A stretch of DNA of 64,000 bases from Tetrahymena elliotti 4EA (lineage: Eukaryota > Ciliophora > Oligohymenophorea > Hymenostomatida > Tetrahymenidae): the NCBI GenBank assembly GCA_000231825.2, contig JH720304.1, positions 29,230 through 93,229 on the forward strand, read 5' to 3'. The notes beneath the pieces were generated by a model, which was given only the letters and a program-made list of their open reading frames with translations, was not told the origin of the DNA and ran no database searches. This document shows, one piece after another, positions 34,135 to 47,200 of the stretch. Position 1 is the first letter of the stretch, and each line of letters opens with the position of its first letter. Position numbers and translations under genes: made by a program.

Positions 34135-36378
34135 ATGGAAGATATTGTTGATTTTCGTACTGAAGGTACTTTTTAGGGATAAGATTATATTATTATTATA
34201 AAAGCTTTCAACGAATAACTGTAAATTCACTTAGAAAGCAAATATGAACCTGTGTGGTGGAATAATACTTTTACTGCTAGCTATTTAGAAGATCTCACTC
34301 AGAAAACAGGAATACGCAGAAAATTTAATGAGTTTGTTGAAGCAGTTGTTCATGGTTTATCTAAAAGAACTGAATCAAGCAACGTTGACATTTTAACTTT
34401 CTAAGATTTAGAAAACATGAGAAATGGTGTTCCAACTGCTTCATAAACTTAATAGTAATCAGGAACTAAAAATTCTTAATTGATTTCTTCTAGTAGTAGT
34501 GGATTAAGTAGCGCTTCTAAAAAGAGCTCTAACAACAAGCGTTATATTATTGTAACAACAGAAGTTAATGGAGAAAGAGTCCATTATCCTCTAAGTTTAA
34601 ATTTAGATGACATAGATAATGTAGATGTTCTCAAGTAATAAATTCGTAAAATGAAACTTGAAGTGGAGGAGTGGAAAGAAAAATCAATCAAAGGATTTAG
34701 TGAAATGGATGGTGCATAAAGTTCAAAAGGTAGTTTTAGTACAAGCAAAGGAAATGTGCATATTATGCCTGGAGGCTTTTTTTTAACTGACAATAATACA
34801 AACTCATAAAATTTAGGATTAGACAGAAAGAATAGTACTCATAACTCATTAAACACCACACAGTAAAGTGCTGTAGATTAGCTTAAAAACGAGAATGAAA
34901 TGCTGAAAACAAAAATAAAAAGAATAGAGGAAAGTTCTTTGTAAAAAAAAGGTGCTGTTGAGCTAGATAATATAGTCAAGACAAAATATGAATTAGAAGA
35001 AGAGCTTGAATTGGTTCGTAAAGAAAGCCAATAAACAATCGAACGTCTTAAAATATCTTTAGAAGAAAAAGAAGAAGAGCTTCTAAGAAGTAGAACATAG
35101 TTTTTAAGCTTTTAGAAAGAAATCTCTCTCAGCAATTCATAAATTCTTAAAGGAGGGTCTGAAGCAGAAGAAAGCACTCGCCGCTTAAGAGAATTTATAG
35201 TGAAACTGACTGAATAAACTGAGAATGAAGTTCTGAACTCAAGAAAAATAATTCAGAAGTAAACCAAAGAAATTGAAAAATCAGCCACTGAAATTGATTT
35301 CTTCAAGCAAAATGATCGTAAATAAAAGTAGAGAATTAAATAGCTAGAAATAGAGCTTGAATCTGCTATAAAGAGAGTTTCTACAAAAGGCACAACTGAT
35401 CGTTTATATTCTCCATATACAAGAAATACCCCTGGAAGTAGTGCCTCCAATACAAGTAATCGTAGAGCTACAAGTGTTCCTACAAAAGGCTATTCTCCTG
35501 CTAATAAAACTACACCTACAACAACTACAAACACCTAAAATAGATATGGATAGAGAAACGCAAGTAATTCAGCAGGATCAAGAACTGGAATTTCTCCCTC
35601 TTATTAGTTTAACGCCAAGAAAACTCCAACTACAACTTCTGCTACTTAAATTTAAAATAGAAGTCCAGGTGTTTCTGGAAATCGTTATGGCTCAGGAAGT
35701 AATACATAAGGATTAAATTACAGAAGAAATTCTCCCTCAACAGGTACCTAACCTACAACAACTTCTAATCGTTATGGCTCTAATACTCAAACAAATTCTG
35801 CAACAAATATTTAAAGTAACTCAAGAAATAGATATAATGGTAGTGGAGGAATAAGCGGAATCACAGGAACATAAACAGGAACAACTGCAAGCGCCTCTTA
35901 AAGATAATTTGGAACTAATAAAACAAATAGTACTGCAGTAACAAACAGATTAACTAATTCAAATAAAGGTTTATCACCAAAACCTAATCCTGTTAATGCA
36001 AATAGATAAAGTCCTTCTAATTAAAGATTAACTGGAAATCCTACAATGTAAAGAACAAACAGTAATTCCAGACTTTCTCCTGCTTCCAGGTATAATCTAA
36101 CAAATAATAATAATAATAATAATAACAAGGCAGTTAATAATAGATAGAGTCCTGGAACTCGTATTAATAACTATCTCTCTTCTAATGATCAAAAACTAAT
36201 GAAAAAAATAGATGACATGCAAGGTAATAAAGTAAGTAATAACATTACAGCAAGCAACACCAATAATTTAATTAAAGAATATCAAGATGTAAAAATCGAT
36301 TCTGCTCCAAATAGAATTGATGAAATAGATTAAAGATTAAATAAATTGTAAAATTTATTAAAAATGGCTAAAAATTGA
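34135..36378 (+). CDS. CCDC61: CCDC61/VFL3 basal-body protein
   Basis: A single-exon ORF of 747 codons. The first ~150 residues match the CCDC61 head domain: Phe-x-Gly-x-Asp-Tyr, a Trp-Trp-Asn-Asn-x-Phe block, then Tyr-Leu-Glu-Asp-Leu-Thr-Gln-Lys-Thr-Gly and Phe-x-Glu-Phe. After these come Val-Asp-Ile-Leu-Thr-Phe-Gln-Asp-Leu-Glu-x-Met-Arg and, after a Ser-rich loop, Lys-Arg-Tyr-Ile-Ile-Val with His-Tyr-Pro-Leu. CCDC61 (VFL3 in Chlamydomonas) is known as an XRCC4-fold relative of SAS-6 that acts in basal-body and centriole assembly and positioning. Residues ~255-420 are charged coiled coil. ~420-690 is low-complexity Ser/Thr/Asn/Arg-rich with many Ser-Pro motifs and an Asn run (AAT repeat at 36105-36125). 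The last ~50 residues form a short coil. The longer tail suggests lineage-specific microtubule or kinase regulation. Confidence 0.9.
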
Positions 36379-36648
36379 AGATTTATACTTAATAAATATG
36401 TTATTGATTACAAAATTTATATACTAATTAATTACAAAAAATTATTTTTTATTCTAATTAAATGTATTTTATATAACCATATATTTTCATATGACTGAGT
36501 TTAATCCAAACTTATATTTAAAAATTGCTTTCAACTTTTTTTTGAATGATATTTTAAATGGCTTTTATCAAATTTAAATAATCAATATTTAATCATTAAA
36601 AATTTGATATATCTACTAATTACTAGATTTTGGAAAAATAAAAAAGAA
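36379..36648. other. Short intergenic spacer
   Basis: AT-rich spacer between CCDC61 and the LRR gene on the same strand. No feature was recognised. Confidence 0.4.
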
Positions 36649-38094
36649 ATGGAAATAAACGTTAAAAACTTAAACTAGGTATTTTTTAAAAATTATTTCA
36701 GAGATGGTTTTTTAATGAAAATAAATTATTTTTAAAAAAGTTTTAATAATCTGAATCTTAAAACTGTAGAAAACTTAGATTATAATTTAAGTAATAATTA
36801 TATTTTCTACAAAGGAAAAGATTATTTTTTATCAATTACTAATTTTTTAAAAGCTTAATTGAAATAAATCAATAATTGGCAAATGATATTTCTGCCAAAC
36901 TTTGCAAATTCTAAGATTTAGAAGAATTAATCATCACAATGAAGTAGATTTTTGAGTTTAATCTTTTGATATTTAAAATCAATTTAAAGATTAAATAGAC
37001 TAAAAAATTCAAATTTAATATAAATAATATCTCCTCTTGCTAATTTCTCAAATTTAAATATCTTAAGTTTAAATTTAACGTAAGTTTTTACAAATTAAAT
37101 CTTTTTTATTTTTTATGAGAATAAATAAAAATTATTTCAATTTAATACATTTATTATTTTTTTAAAAGCTAAAACCTAATAACTGATAATGGGTTAGTAG
37201 CTATATCTAATATTATTCAAAAATTAAAAAATCTGAAGATTCTTTCTATTAATCTAACGTTATTTATTTTATACTTGATAATATAAATATTAAATCAAAA
37301 ATAAATTAAAGTTCAAATTAAATAGATGACAAAGGTTTTTGTTAATTAGGAACATCATTAATTCAACTTCCCATCTTGAATACTTTAGAACTAATATTCT
37401 AGTAAATAATTTATTGAATAAGGCAAGGAAGGCTATCAATTTTTATTTGATTTTTTATAAATATTTTCTTGATTTATGAAAAGAAATCTAAATCATACAA
37501 AAGTAATTTTAATATAAAACAAGTGGAAACAGTATAAATTCAGAGGGAGTTATTTGTTTGTCTTAAGAATTAAAAAAGTGCCATCAAATTTAAAAAATGA
37601 TATTTAATTTTAAGTAAGTAAATTTAAAAGTTGTAAATATGATTTAGATAATAAATAATGTAGGTTTAATGTAATAAAAAGTGAAGGATTTGATGAATTT
37701 GTTAAAAATTTATCTGAATGTTAAAAATTAAAACATCTTTCACTAGCACTCAGATATTCTTCATTAGGATAATCTTTTTTAAAGTTTAAGAGTTTATCAA
37801 GCATAGAATTCGAATTTGCTTAAGAGTTAGATTAAATAATTTGAATTTTATTATAAATAATTATATTATGTAAATTAAAAGCTATTTTGACTATAATTAA
37901 ATTCAATTCAATTTTATACAATCTATAAAATAACATGAAAGAATTAACTATCTAAGATTGTCATATTTTTTGAGGTAATCTTTAGTTTAAATCAAAACAA
38001 GAATTTTTTAAAATACTTAATTATTTTTAGTAAGATACAATTTAAACCTAAGATTATGAAGATGAAGAGATTAGTGATTTTTAAAAATGATTGA
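36649..38094 (+). CDS. Leucine-rich repeat protein, repeat-per-exon gene
   Basis: The 3' part is well resolved: exons 36999-37079, 37169-37258, 37312-37401, 37524-37613, 37664-37825, 37882-37974 and 38031-38094, joined by GT..AG introns of 50-122 nt, every one in the same phase. Three exons are exactly 90 nt, each coding one ~30-residue LRR. Examples are Gly-Leu-Val-Ala-Ile-Ser-x5-Leu-Lys-Asn-Leu-Lys-Ile-Leu-Ser-Ile-Asn-Leu, Lys-Gly-Phe-Cys-Gln-Leu-Gly, and Glu-Leu-Lys-Lys-Cys-His-Gln-Ile. The end (Met-Lys-Arg-Leu-Val-Ile-Phe-Lys-Asn-Asp) resembles other ciliate LRR proteins. The start at 36649 and the first exon are uncertain: that frame hits TGA at 36940 and its donor site was not found. 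Function unknown. It could still be a young pseudogene. Confidence 0.6.
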
Positions 38095-38687
38095 AATTAA
38101 TAAGTTAAAAACATTTAGTAAATTCACTTTATTTTAGTTGCAAATATTTATGTTTTAGTAAATGAAAAAAACAATAATTTCAATTTAGAATTTTTTTTGT
38201 TTAATAATTTTGAAGCTTATTTAATTGTTTTAAAATTTTATATGAAAATAAATTAAAATGTTTTACTTTTTTAAGTTAAACAATTTAATATCTATTTTTT
38301 AATTGGCTATTAAGATAAAAAAACAATCTATGAATTCTAAAAATGTTTTTATATTTCTATATTGATAAATATAGTAAGTATGAACAAAAGATTTTTGTTT
38401 CAATAAACATTTTTTGAATGTTTTTTAATCAGAAAAAAACTAATGAAAATCTTTATATAAATCATATAGTTGAAATTAAAAATTAATATATTTATAAACT
38501 TTTGATCAAATTAAATGTGTTTAATTTCTGGTATAAGTAAAAAGAGTTTTAAGAGTTTGTGTATTTTTATACTACCACAGGTTCTCATAGTTTACTATCT
38601 TGTTTTTTTACTTCACATTACTAGATTAGCTTAGCAAATACATATCTTACCTGGTTAGACAATTTAAATTATTAGCTTTTATAAATT
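38095..38687. other. AT-rich intergenic region
   Basis: Spacer between the LRR gene and the JmjC gene, both on the plus strand. Nothing recognisable was seen. Confidence 0.4.
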
Positions 38688-39792
38688 ATGAATTTAATAA
38701 TAAAATTTAACAAAGAATATGGTCAAGATGGAATGTAGCCAGATGAAACTTCATTTTAAGATGAATTAAATATGAATGAAGAATCTGATTTCGAGAGTGT
38801 TAAAGTAATAAAAAGATTAGAATAATATATGGAAGATTTTGACAATAGATTTGATAAAGATGAGATATAGGATGGTGGATTTAGTGAAATTGCTGAAATA
38901 GATATGTCTGTTATTGAAAACGGAAAGAAATTAATAGATTTTTAGAGATTTTATCATGATTTTGTTAGTTATAATATGCCTATTGTTTTAAGGAATGCAG
39001 TAAAACATTGGAATGCTATGAGTAAGTGGCAAACTGATGAATATTTAGTTAATAAAATAGGAGATAGAGAAGTTTAAGTTGAAATGAGAGAAGATGGTGA
39101 AAATAAGTTTGCTTACTTTCATAAAAATTTTGTTAAATAAGGCATGAAATACCAGGAATTTATATAGATATATAAGGACCCTAATAGAATAGCTAATTAT
39201 TACTTAGCTGAATTTGGTATTCCAGAAGAAATTGTAGATGATATTTAAGAGATAGACTTGGGCTTATTCATGAATTTAGAAGAAACTAATTTTTGGCAAG
39301 TAAGTAGAAACTAAATAACTAATTTTTAATTTTTAGTTTTCAAATTCGATATCTTTACAACTAAAAAAATCTTTTTTGTTTATTTTTTAATTAATTTATT
39401 TGTTTTTATAGGGAGCTAGCGGTACTGAATCTCTTCCTCATACAGATGATAAAGATAATTTCTTATGCTAAATTACAGGGAACAAAAAAATAATTTTAGT
39501 TCCTCCAACATAAAGACCCAAGTTATATGTTGGAGCTGGAAAAAATAAAATAAAAAATTATAGCAAAGTTGATTTCTTCAATCCTAATTTGTAAGATTTT
39601 CCTTTATTTTCTTAGGTAAAAGGGAAAATGATTGTTCAAATTAACCCAGGAGATGCTCTTTACATACCCGCTTTTTGGTGGCATCATGTAAAATCTTCTA
39701 ATGAAAGAAATTTGGCTATTAACTTCTGGTACACACCTAATTTTATGCACAGTCTGCTTCAGTCTATTTTTGAATCAGATGAATTAAATTGA
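38688..39792 (+). CDS. JmjC/cupin-type Fe(II)/2-oxoglutarate oxygenase
   Basis: Two exons (38688-39299 and 39412-39792; intron 112 nt) code for 330 residues. The C-terminal half has the JmjC/FIH-like core. His214-x-Asp216 gives the first two iron ligands, Gly-Asn-Lys-Lys at 227-230 could contact 2-oxoglutarate, and Pro-Gly-Asp-Ala-Leu-Tyr-Ile-Pro with Trp-Trp-His-His at 293-296 gives the distal His. The N-terminal part has the typical Pro-Ile-Val-Leu-Arg-Asn-Ala-Val-x-His-Trp entry strand (the target protein or tRNA hydroxylases of this family start this way) after an acidic leader of ~80 residues. No chromatin-reader domain is present. That points to the small hydroxylase group (JMJD7, FIH, TYW5, JMJD5-like) rather than a histone demethylase. 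The exact substrate is unknown. Confidence 0.88.
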
Positions 39793-40111
39793 TTTTAAAC
39801 TATCTAAATATATAATTTGTATATTAGAACTCAATTTAGTTCCCAAAACCAATTTTTTACTTTATTACTTTTTAATTTATAATAAAATGATATCAGAATT
39901 AAAAATAAAACTATCTAAATATTAATATTCATATATTTACGAATTTTTAAAAAATTAAAAACCCTTAGTTTAATCTAAAAATTTTTTTATTTTCAATTGA
40001 AACATTTAAAAAATAAAGTATAGGAGGATTTATTTTTAGTAAATTAATTTTAAATGAATAAATAAATACAGTTTTATACAGTCTTTTTAGTTTAAATAAA
40101 TTTAATTTTGC
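39793..40111. other. Convergent intergenic spacer
   Basis: 319 bp between two converging gene ends, AT-rich, with no recognised feature. Confidence 0.4.
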
Positions 40112-43100
40112 TCAAATAATTTTTTTCCCGTCAATTGTAGGTATGATATTTTATGTAATTTTTTATCCTGTAGATTCAGTAGGTATTTACTTTATTTTTT
40201 ATTATTATTATTATTTAGGTATTTATACTTTTTAATTTACGTTTACATTATTTTTTAAATAGCCCTATCTTTTTTTATGGTAATCTTAAGATTATAAAGA
40301 GCTTCTACCACTAAAATCTAAGGCATTTATGTTAAATGAGAGTTATGCATCTACATTACTCATGAATTTTTGTGCATCATTTTTATCTTTTATTTATTCT
40401 ATATCTCCGTAGTTCAAATCTTAATCAAAAGAGAGATTTTTCTTTATTTTTGAACTTATATTTTCATAAACAGTTTTACTATTATTTGAAGCACCAGACA
40501 TTTATCTTCTATAATTTATAAAGGGAGATTTAGCTGATCTAGGAGCTAATATATTTTCTGTAAATTAATTAATTTCTTACTTATTATTATTATCATTATT
40601 CTCTTTATTTAAATTATCTGTTTTATTTTAATTTTAAATTGTTTAATTATTATTGATACTAACTTTATTGTATGCAGAATGAAGAGAAAATCTTTTTTTT
40701 TCTTCTTAGTGATGAGATTACGCAGAAAGAACTCTTCTATTTTTAAGCTTTTTTAAACTGAGTTAATCTTCTTTTTGCCTATTTTGCTTATCTTAATAAA
40801 GCTATCTATTAGAACCCAATTAATCCATTTTTTAATTATTCGATTGGAAATAATCAATTTCTTCATCACTATTTTAAGTATTGAGTTACTTTAAAATTCC
40901 ATTTGATTTTCCTTTACTTTGTAAGATATCAAATCCTGATTTATTTATCTGATCATTGTTATTAATCTAACTAATTACTTAACTAATTTTTTTCTAGACA
41001 GCTGATGTACTATTATTTTTAATTCTGTTATCTATGTAACTATAATTTTAAACTTGGAAGGCCTAGTTAGAATGCATTCCATTCTAAGACAAATTTAATC
41101 TTTCGTTTTGATGTTAATTAATAATTGATTTTCCTCTATGATATGATAACTTAAATTATACTGAAGTTTATTTTCCATCACTTTAATTGTTTTCTCTCAT
41201 AATTTTACCTTTTTACTATGAGTTAGGTCTGCTTTATGAATTTCTTGAAGCAAAAGCTGAATTTTTTTTATCATGAATTTAGTTTTATTGCTAAAAGTTA
41301 AGACTTACCCTTTGCATATCTTCATTGTTTGCTTAATGAGAGGAAGAAGTATGAAGAGCAAGAGGATTTAATGTTAGCAAGTTACCATTAGCTTATTTAA
41401 CTAAGATAGGAATCTTTTCTTATTAATTTTATTTTGAATCAAATTAATTATTTGAAATAATTAAATCATCGACAGAAGCATTTGTTTGTTAGATTTCCAG
41501 AAGAATCCTATTAACATTACTCACTTTCTTAGCTATTTTTCCTTACCTAAATGAAGGAGAGTTAGATTCTGCTTTTGGTTCATTATTAATTTTTTATTCA
41601 TTAACAAAATTATTTGGACTCTAATCCTCTTCTAATTAATCTAACTAATTTTTTATGTCTTCGTTAGAATAACGAGTTTTAGCTTTTTCAGTATTTTAGG
41701 TTCCTTCTTATATTTAGCTTCCTTTATATTACTATTTAGTTGCAACTTTAATTTGAGGTGGATTTTAAAAAGAATTGTTATTTTCGAGGCTAAATCTCTT
41801 AGTTGGAGAGGTAGATTTCTTTGATTTTATAATAGGAGAGTATTTTGAAACTTAAGAAGTTTAAGAGTTTAATCTCATAAATTCAGCTTCATTAGTATCA
41901 ATGACATTATTAAAATTAAAAGTATTAATAGTTTTATTGAGTAAATCAGATATCTCTTAATAATATATTTCTTATGTTTTTCTTTATCCCTCTTCTAATG
42001 TTTTTCCGTTATTATTATAACTATTTTGGGAGTGCCCTTTTATATATTAATTGTAATCATTCTTTATTTTTTAAGCAGTCTTTTTTAGAAACTTTGGTAA
42101 GGTATTTCTCAAAGGCATATTATAGCAATTTTTTTTGCTTTCAGGCTGCCTTTAAGCAGACTTTGAAAAATTATTTAATCCTTAATTTTAAGTAAATAAC
42201 GGAACTATTATAGAATCGTTCTAATCATTTAAATTATACTTTTTATTAAATTTACTTTATTACTGTTGTCCTTACTATTATTAATAGTTACTTTATTATG
42301 AAAACAATCTCTAATTACAATCTTAACATGTTTATGCTCTTTTTTCTAAAAGTTATTTTGGGTTTAAAACAAGCCCACCTTTCCGCTAAGGGGACATTTT
42401 AAATATTTTATTATTATAAGTTAGTGATCCCTCTTAATTATCATTTTCAGTGTTAAGATATCCTTGCCTCATTCCGTTTAAGTTAGATAAATCTATATCG
42501 CTAAAGCTGATATTCTTTACAGATGCTATTTATTTTTTTTATTCTATTCCCATTTTTCCTAGTAAAGTATTCTATTACTATAAATTATTATCTTAGGTTT
42601 ATGAATGGATAATACATTACTTATCTATATTATTTTAATCTTCTTAATTATTTGGATAGTTTTGTGCCTAATGATAATTGTCTTCTGAGTACTAATGCTA
42701 TGTTGAAAGTGGTCTTTTTAATAAATTTCTTTGTGAAATAGATGTTTTTTAGCTTCTATTTGCATTCCTTGCTTCATTTTTTGATTAAGATCGATTTTTT
42801 AACTATTACTTTGGTGGTGGTAACCATGGACCAAAAGAATCTTTACTCCTAGCTGAATCAGGTATTTCTAACAAATCCTATTATATTTTTAAATCCTACA
42901 ATTCTAAAGTGGTCATTTCTTTTTTAAATTTTCTTTCATTAACATGCTAAAACTATGGATTTTGAATATCAAAATTATTTTCTTCTACATCATGTTAATT
43001 ATGTGCTTTTTTATATACAATGTCAAATTGATTATCCTAAATATTATCTCTCTCATTTCCTGACATATAAGGACTTTCTTCGTCACCACTATTCTAGCTT

Positions 43101-43156
43101 TTTTTCACCGAGCTGTTTTTCTTTTTTAACTTTTTGATGTTAAGAGTCCTCTTCAT
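40112..43156 (-). CDS. Q/N/S-rich protein of unknown function
   Basis: One uninterrupted minus-strand frame of 1014 codons. The start codon at 43154-43156 is preceded in frame by TGA near 43185. The protein is largely disordered in appearance. The N-terminus is very basic (Lys/Arg/Ser). Gln and Asn runs, many Ser, and scattered short conserved-looking motifs follow (Phe-Gly-Pro-Trp-Leu-Pro-Pro-Pro near 95, Cys-x2-Cys near 270). There are several Ser-Pro sites and short charged coils around 550-600. Gln-encoding TAA/TAG codons are very frequent. No domain was recognised. The last ~50 codons beyond 40262 include a (TTA)n-like repeat (plus strand 40200-40218) coding for a Gln run, so an earlier effective end cannot be excluded. 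It is a plausible cytoskeletal or scaffold protein, by inference only. Confidence 0.7.
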
Positions 43157-44200
43157 TTAATTATCTATTTATCCTTGTAAGTTTCAGTATCTAAATAAAT
43201 GTTGCTATTTGATAACTTTGTTGTATTATTTGAAGAGATTGATATTATATTTAGATACACTATTTGCACAAAAATATGTTAATTAAAAAAAATTGATTAA
43301 TAAATTACCAAATATTAATAAAAACTAAAATATTCAAACAAACTAAATAATTACTTAATAATTTTTAAACGAATGATAATTCTTTAATTTCAACATTTTT
43401 TAAGTAAAAATTTGCATCGTTCCTATATTCTTTGAAAATTGATTACTAAAAAAATTATCTTCATTTTAAATTTGTAAGCTTATATCCAATTTCAACTCAA
43501 TTTATTTTAATAAATAGGTTATATATCCCTATTTTTAAATTATTTTTATTTTTTCCATTTTCTAATCTTTGTTAAAAATATTTTTAAAAAGATTAAATTT
43601 TTTGGAATTAAAATTTTTTACTATTTAGTGAATTGAAAATAGTTTTAAAAATTAAAAGAGTTAAGCATTATACTAATTTTAAACCTTTTGTAAGTATAAA
43701 ATTAAAATATTTTATCACCTCCTTTTATTTGTTCGAAATATCTTAATTAAATGCGTAGTTTAAAAATTAAAAGTGGAAATCATTAATAAATTTTAAACTT
43801 TTAATGAATACAAAATTAAAATATTTAATCAATTGTTTTTCTTATTATCTAAGTAATAATTAAATAAAAAAATTTTTTTTACTTACATTAAGAGATATTA
43901 AATGAGATAAAATGAATGGTAATAAAATACAAACTAAAGGATATAAAAGGAATAAATTTACAGTGTAATTAAATTAGTAGAAATATTTATTAATTATCTT
44001 ACAATATTTAATTATTTTATTAATAAATTAATTATTTGATAAGTAGAATGATTAATTATTTTATGTTGATAAATAAAATATATTTGATTTTTTATAATTT
44101 TTATTTTTATTTAAAAAATTTTTGGGTAGAATAACCTATTTTTTTGTTTCAAATTATTTTTTATTTTTATTAAATTTAGTTTCGAAATTGTTAATTAATT
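43157..44200. other. AT-rich intergenic region
   Basis: About 1 kb between two minus-strand genes. It holds long near-tandem AT stretches; 'aattaaaatattt' recurs near 43700 and 43815 with similar flanks ('aaaccttttgtaagtataa' versus 'aaacttttaatgaataca'), suggesting an old local duplication. No gene was found. Confidence 0.4.
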
Positions 44201-47200
44201 TCATTCATTTTTATTTTGTTGATCTGATTAGCCTTTTTATTAATTTTGATAATACTAGAAGTTTAGATTTACTTTTGTATTTTCAATTGAGCTTCTCAAG
44301 CTACTATTAGCTGTGAAATGCTTAAATTTACTCAAAACATCTGCTGTACTGTTATTGCCTGAATAACTAATTATCTTTGAAGAGTATGAAGGTGTATTAG
44401 TAAATTAGATATTAAGTTGACCTGAAGAGCTAGAACTATATTAAGGAGGTAATCCTAAACTTGCTGTTTTACCAGATGTTTATATTTGAGCTTGCTGTTA
44501 AAATGGCTGTTACTATTGATTTTAATTTTATGTCAATCCAGTTTCATTCTATTAAATTTGATTTTTTAGTAACTTATCAATAGAAACAAATTATTAGTCT
44601 GATTATTTTTAACTATTTGTTTAGTACTATAAGGATTAATTATTTGGAGGTTAGCTTTTAACTTAGAAAGGAGTTGTATATATCACATTCTAACTACTAG
44701 TATTAGTTTGTTGTTAAGTTGTAACTTATTATTAATTTTTCTACTTCACTTCGAGATTAGCTAAGTTTGTTAAAATATGGGTTGATGAAATTTGTTATGA
44801 ATTTTAGTTTTTAGGTTTGAATTATGAAAATTCAAAACTGTTAAAATGGTTTCCTTATAATTACTTGATTTCAGATGGTTTTGTTAAAACAGGCTATCTG
44901 ATTGGAGAAACAGCTAAATCAGTATTTTAATTTTATATGTTTTGGATTTAAACTGGTTTAAATTAAATTACCGAATCTTATTACTATTTCTATGGTTAAT
45001 CTAAAATGTAAATTTATTCATTTATTTACTTATTCATTTAAAGTTTAAGTAAATTTGATCTACTATTTGTTATTTACTCAGCTATAGCATGCTATTATTT
45101 TTTCTGGCTTAGAGGAGAATAAATTTAATAAGCTTATTACTGGTCTTTGTCTCCAACCTCTATTTAGACTGGCTTCTTTTTAAAAAAGTTGTCATTATTT
45201 GAAGCTATTACAGGATATTTCTCCTTCAGTAAAGCTTCAGATTGTTCCTAATTTTTTTCTGTTTAATTATTTTAAGTTGTTGAAGTAGTATATTAGTTAT
45301 ATTCTGTAGAATTCTTGTCAGAATTAGTGAAAGAATAAGTTTACTAATTCTTTACAGAATTTATTATGTCTTAGTAATACTGAATACCTGTATCTATAGA
45401 TGCATTTTAAGGTCTAATTTTGAATTGATTACTTTTCTATTGTTAATTACTTTTATCATTTTATTGAATTATATTTTATTAAAGAACTCCAAAATCAACA
45501 CTTTATGGTTTGTTATGTTAAACATACTAATGATAATTGCTAATAATTTAAGGGTTTTTTCCAAGAGACATATTTGAAGCAGATGAAGAGTTTGAGTGAA
45601 TTGAATTCTAACTTTAATGAGCTATTGGCTATTATTAATTAAATTGCATAGAATTGAGCAAATTCTATTAAATTTATTGAGAATTTGTTGATGTTTGCTG
45701 GTTTATTCCATTGTTAAGGATTGAGTTATAGTTTGAACTTATTGATTAAGTATTATGATTAATGTGGTGGGCTGAACTAGATTGTAATTATCTATTTGTT
45801 ACATTACCAGTTTATTGGTTAGAATCTATCTGTGGAGCTTTATTCTAGTATTTAGGAGGCAGATGTGCACTTTATTATCTAGTGTGATGCTAAACAGTTT
45901 ATGGAACAGGTTATTGGTGTTGCTATATAGAAAAAGAAGCATTAGGGAATTAAGAAAGTTACTGTATAGGTAAAGAATATTATTAAGCCAAGGAAACATT
46001 TGTATTTTTAGTATTACTATTAGCTGTATTTGAAGTATTGTAGCTATTTTATTATGAATTAAAATTCTATTAATTATTTTAAGTATTAGTCAAATTAAAT
46101 TGAGTCTAGTAGTCGGTGCTTGAATAAGTAGTCTTTGCTGGAAGAGGAACAGAAGAATCTCTATAATTTTTCTATGCTTTTTGTTATCTGGCACTAGGAG
46201 AATCTCCTTCTATAACTTCATCAGGTTATTTAAAATCAGCAAATTGGTATTCCTACTTTTGAGGATTGCTTATATTTCTGTTTTATAAAGAGCTTGTTGG
46301 GCTTGGATCAAGACTAGAATAGTATTTAGGAACTTTTACACTTTATTCTACTTTAGAATTTCTTAAAGTCTGAGTACCAGGAATTATTTTGTTAGTATTA
46401 TAAGAATCTGTTTGTACACTTTATTGGGGAAGATTGTAGTCAGGAGGCAAAGAATTAAAATTTATTTTTGTCAAATCATTTTAAGGATTAGAAGAATGAT
46501 TACTGCTATAATTATTTGTATTGCTATAGCTATTGAAGTTAGTATTATTGCTATTAGTATTATTTGTTTCTAACTTATAGTTGTAATTACTATCACTTGA
46601 TTATTAATTAATAAAATCTAAATTACTATGACTCTACTAAGTTTATTATGGGTTATTAGAATTATTATTTTTAATAATTTAGTTTGCAATGCTGGTGCTT
46701 GTAGTAATTTATGTTGAATCAGATGTTTAGTTATTTTAATAGGGTTTTTCAGTTACAATAAATGCTGAGGAAGTATTTTTTTGCGCCTAATAGCCTAATT
46801 TGTCTTCCTAAATTTGAAGCTCAGAATTTTATTAATTTGGCTATTATTATCCTTAGAATTAATAAAGCTAAAATGGCTCTTTTTCTTTGGATTAGTATTA
46901 AGATGGCAATTAATTACCTGTATTTATTTCTTATTATTCTTGCAACTTTTAATTGGTAGAGATTTAATCATTCTCTGCTGTTGGAAAAACACTGAAAGAT
47001 TCTAAGCCTTAAATGCTAGGAGTATAGTTTGTTGTCTTATTAGAATCATTTTGAATATAATTATTCTTATTCTATTGAAGTAAGTTTTCAATAATTTGTT
47101 TACTATCTTTGTCTTCAGCTGAATTAACTGATGCACCCTCTTCTTAGTTTTGAATTTTATTGATTGAGTTTTGACTATTTATTCCTAACAAATCATTTTG

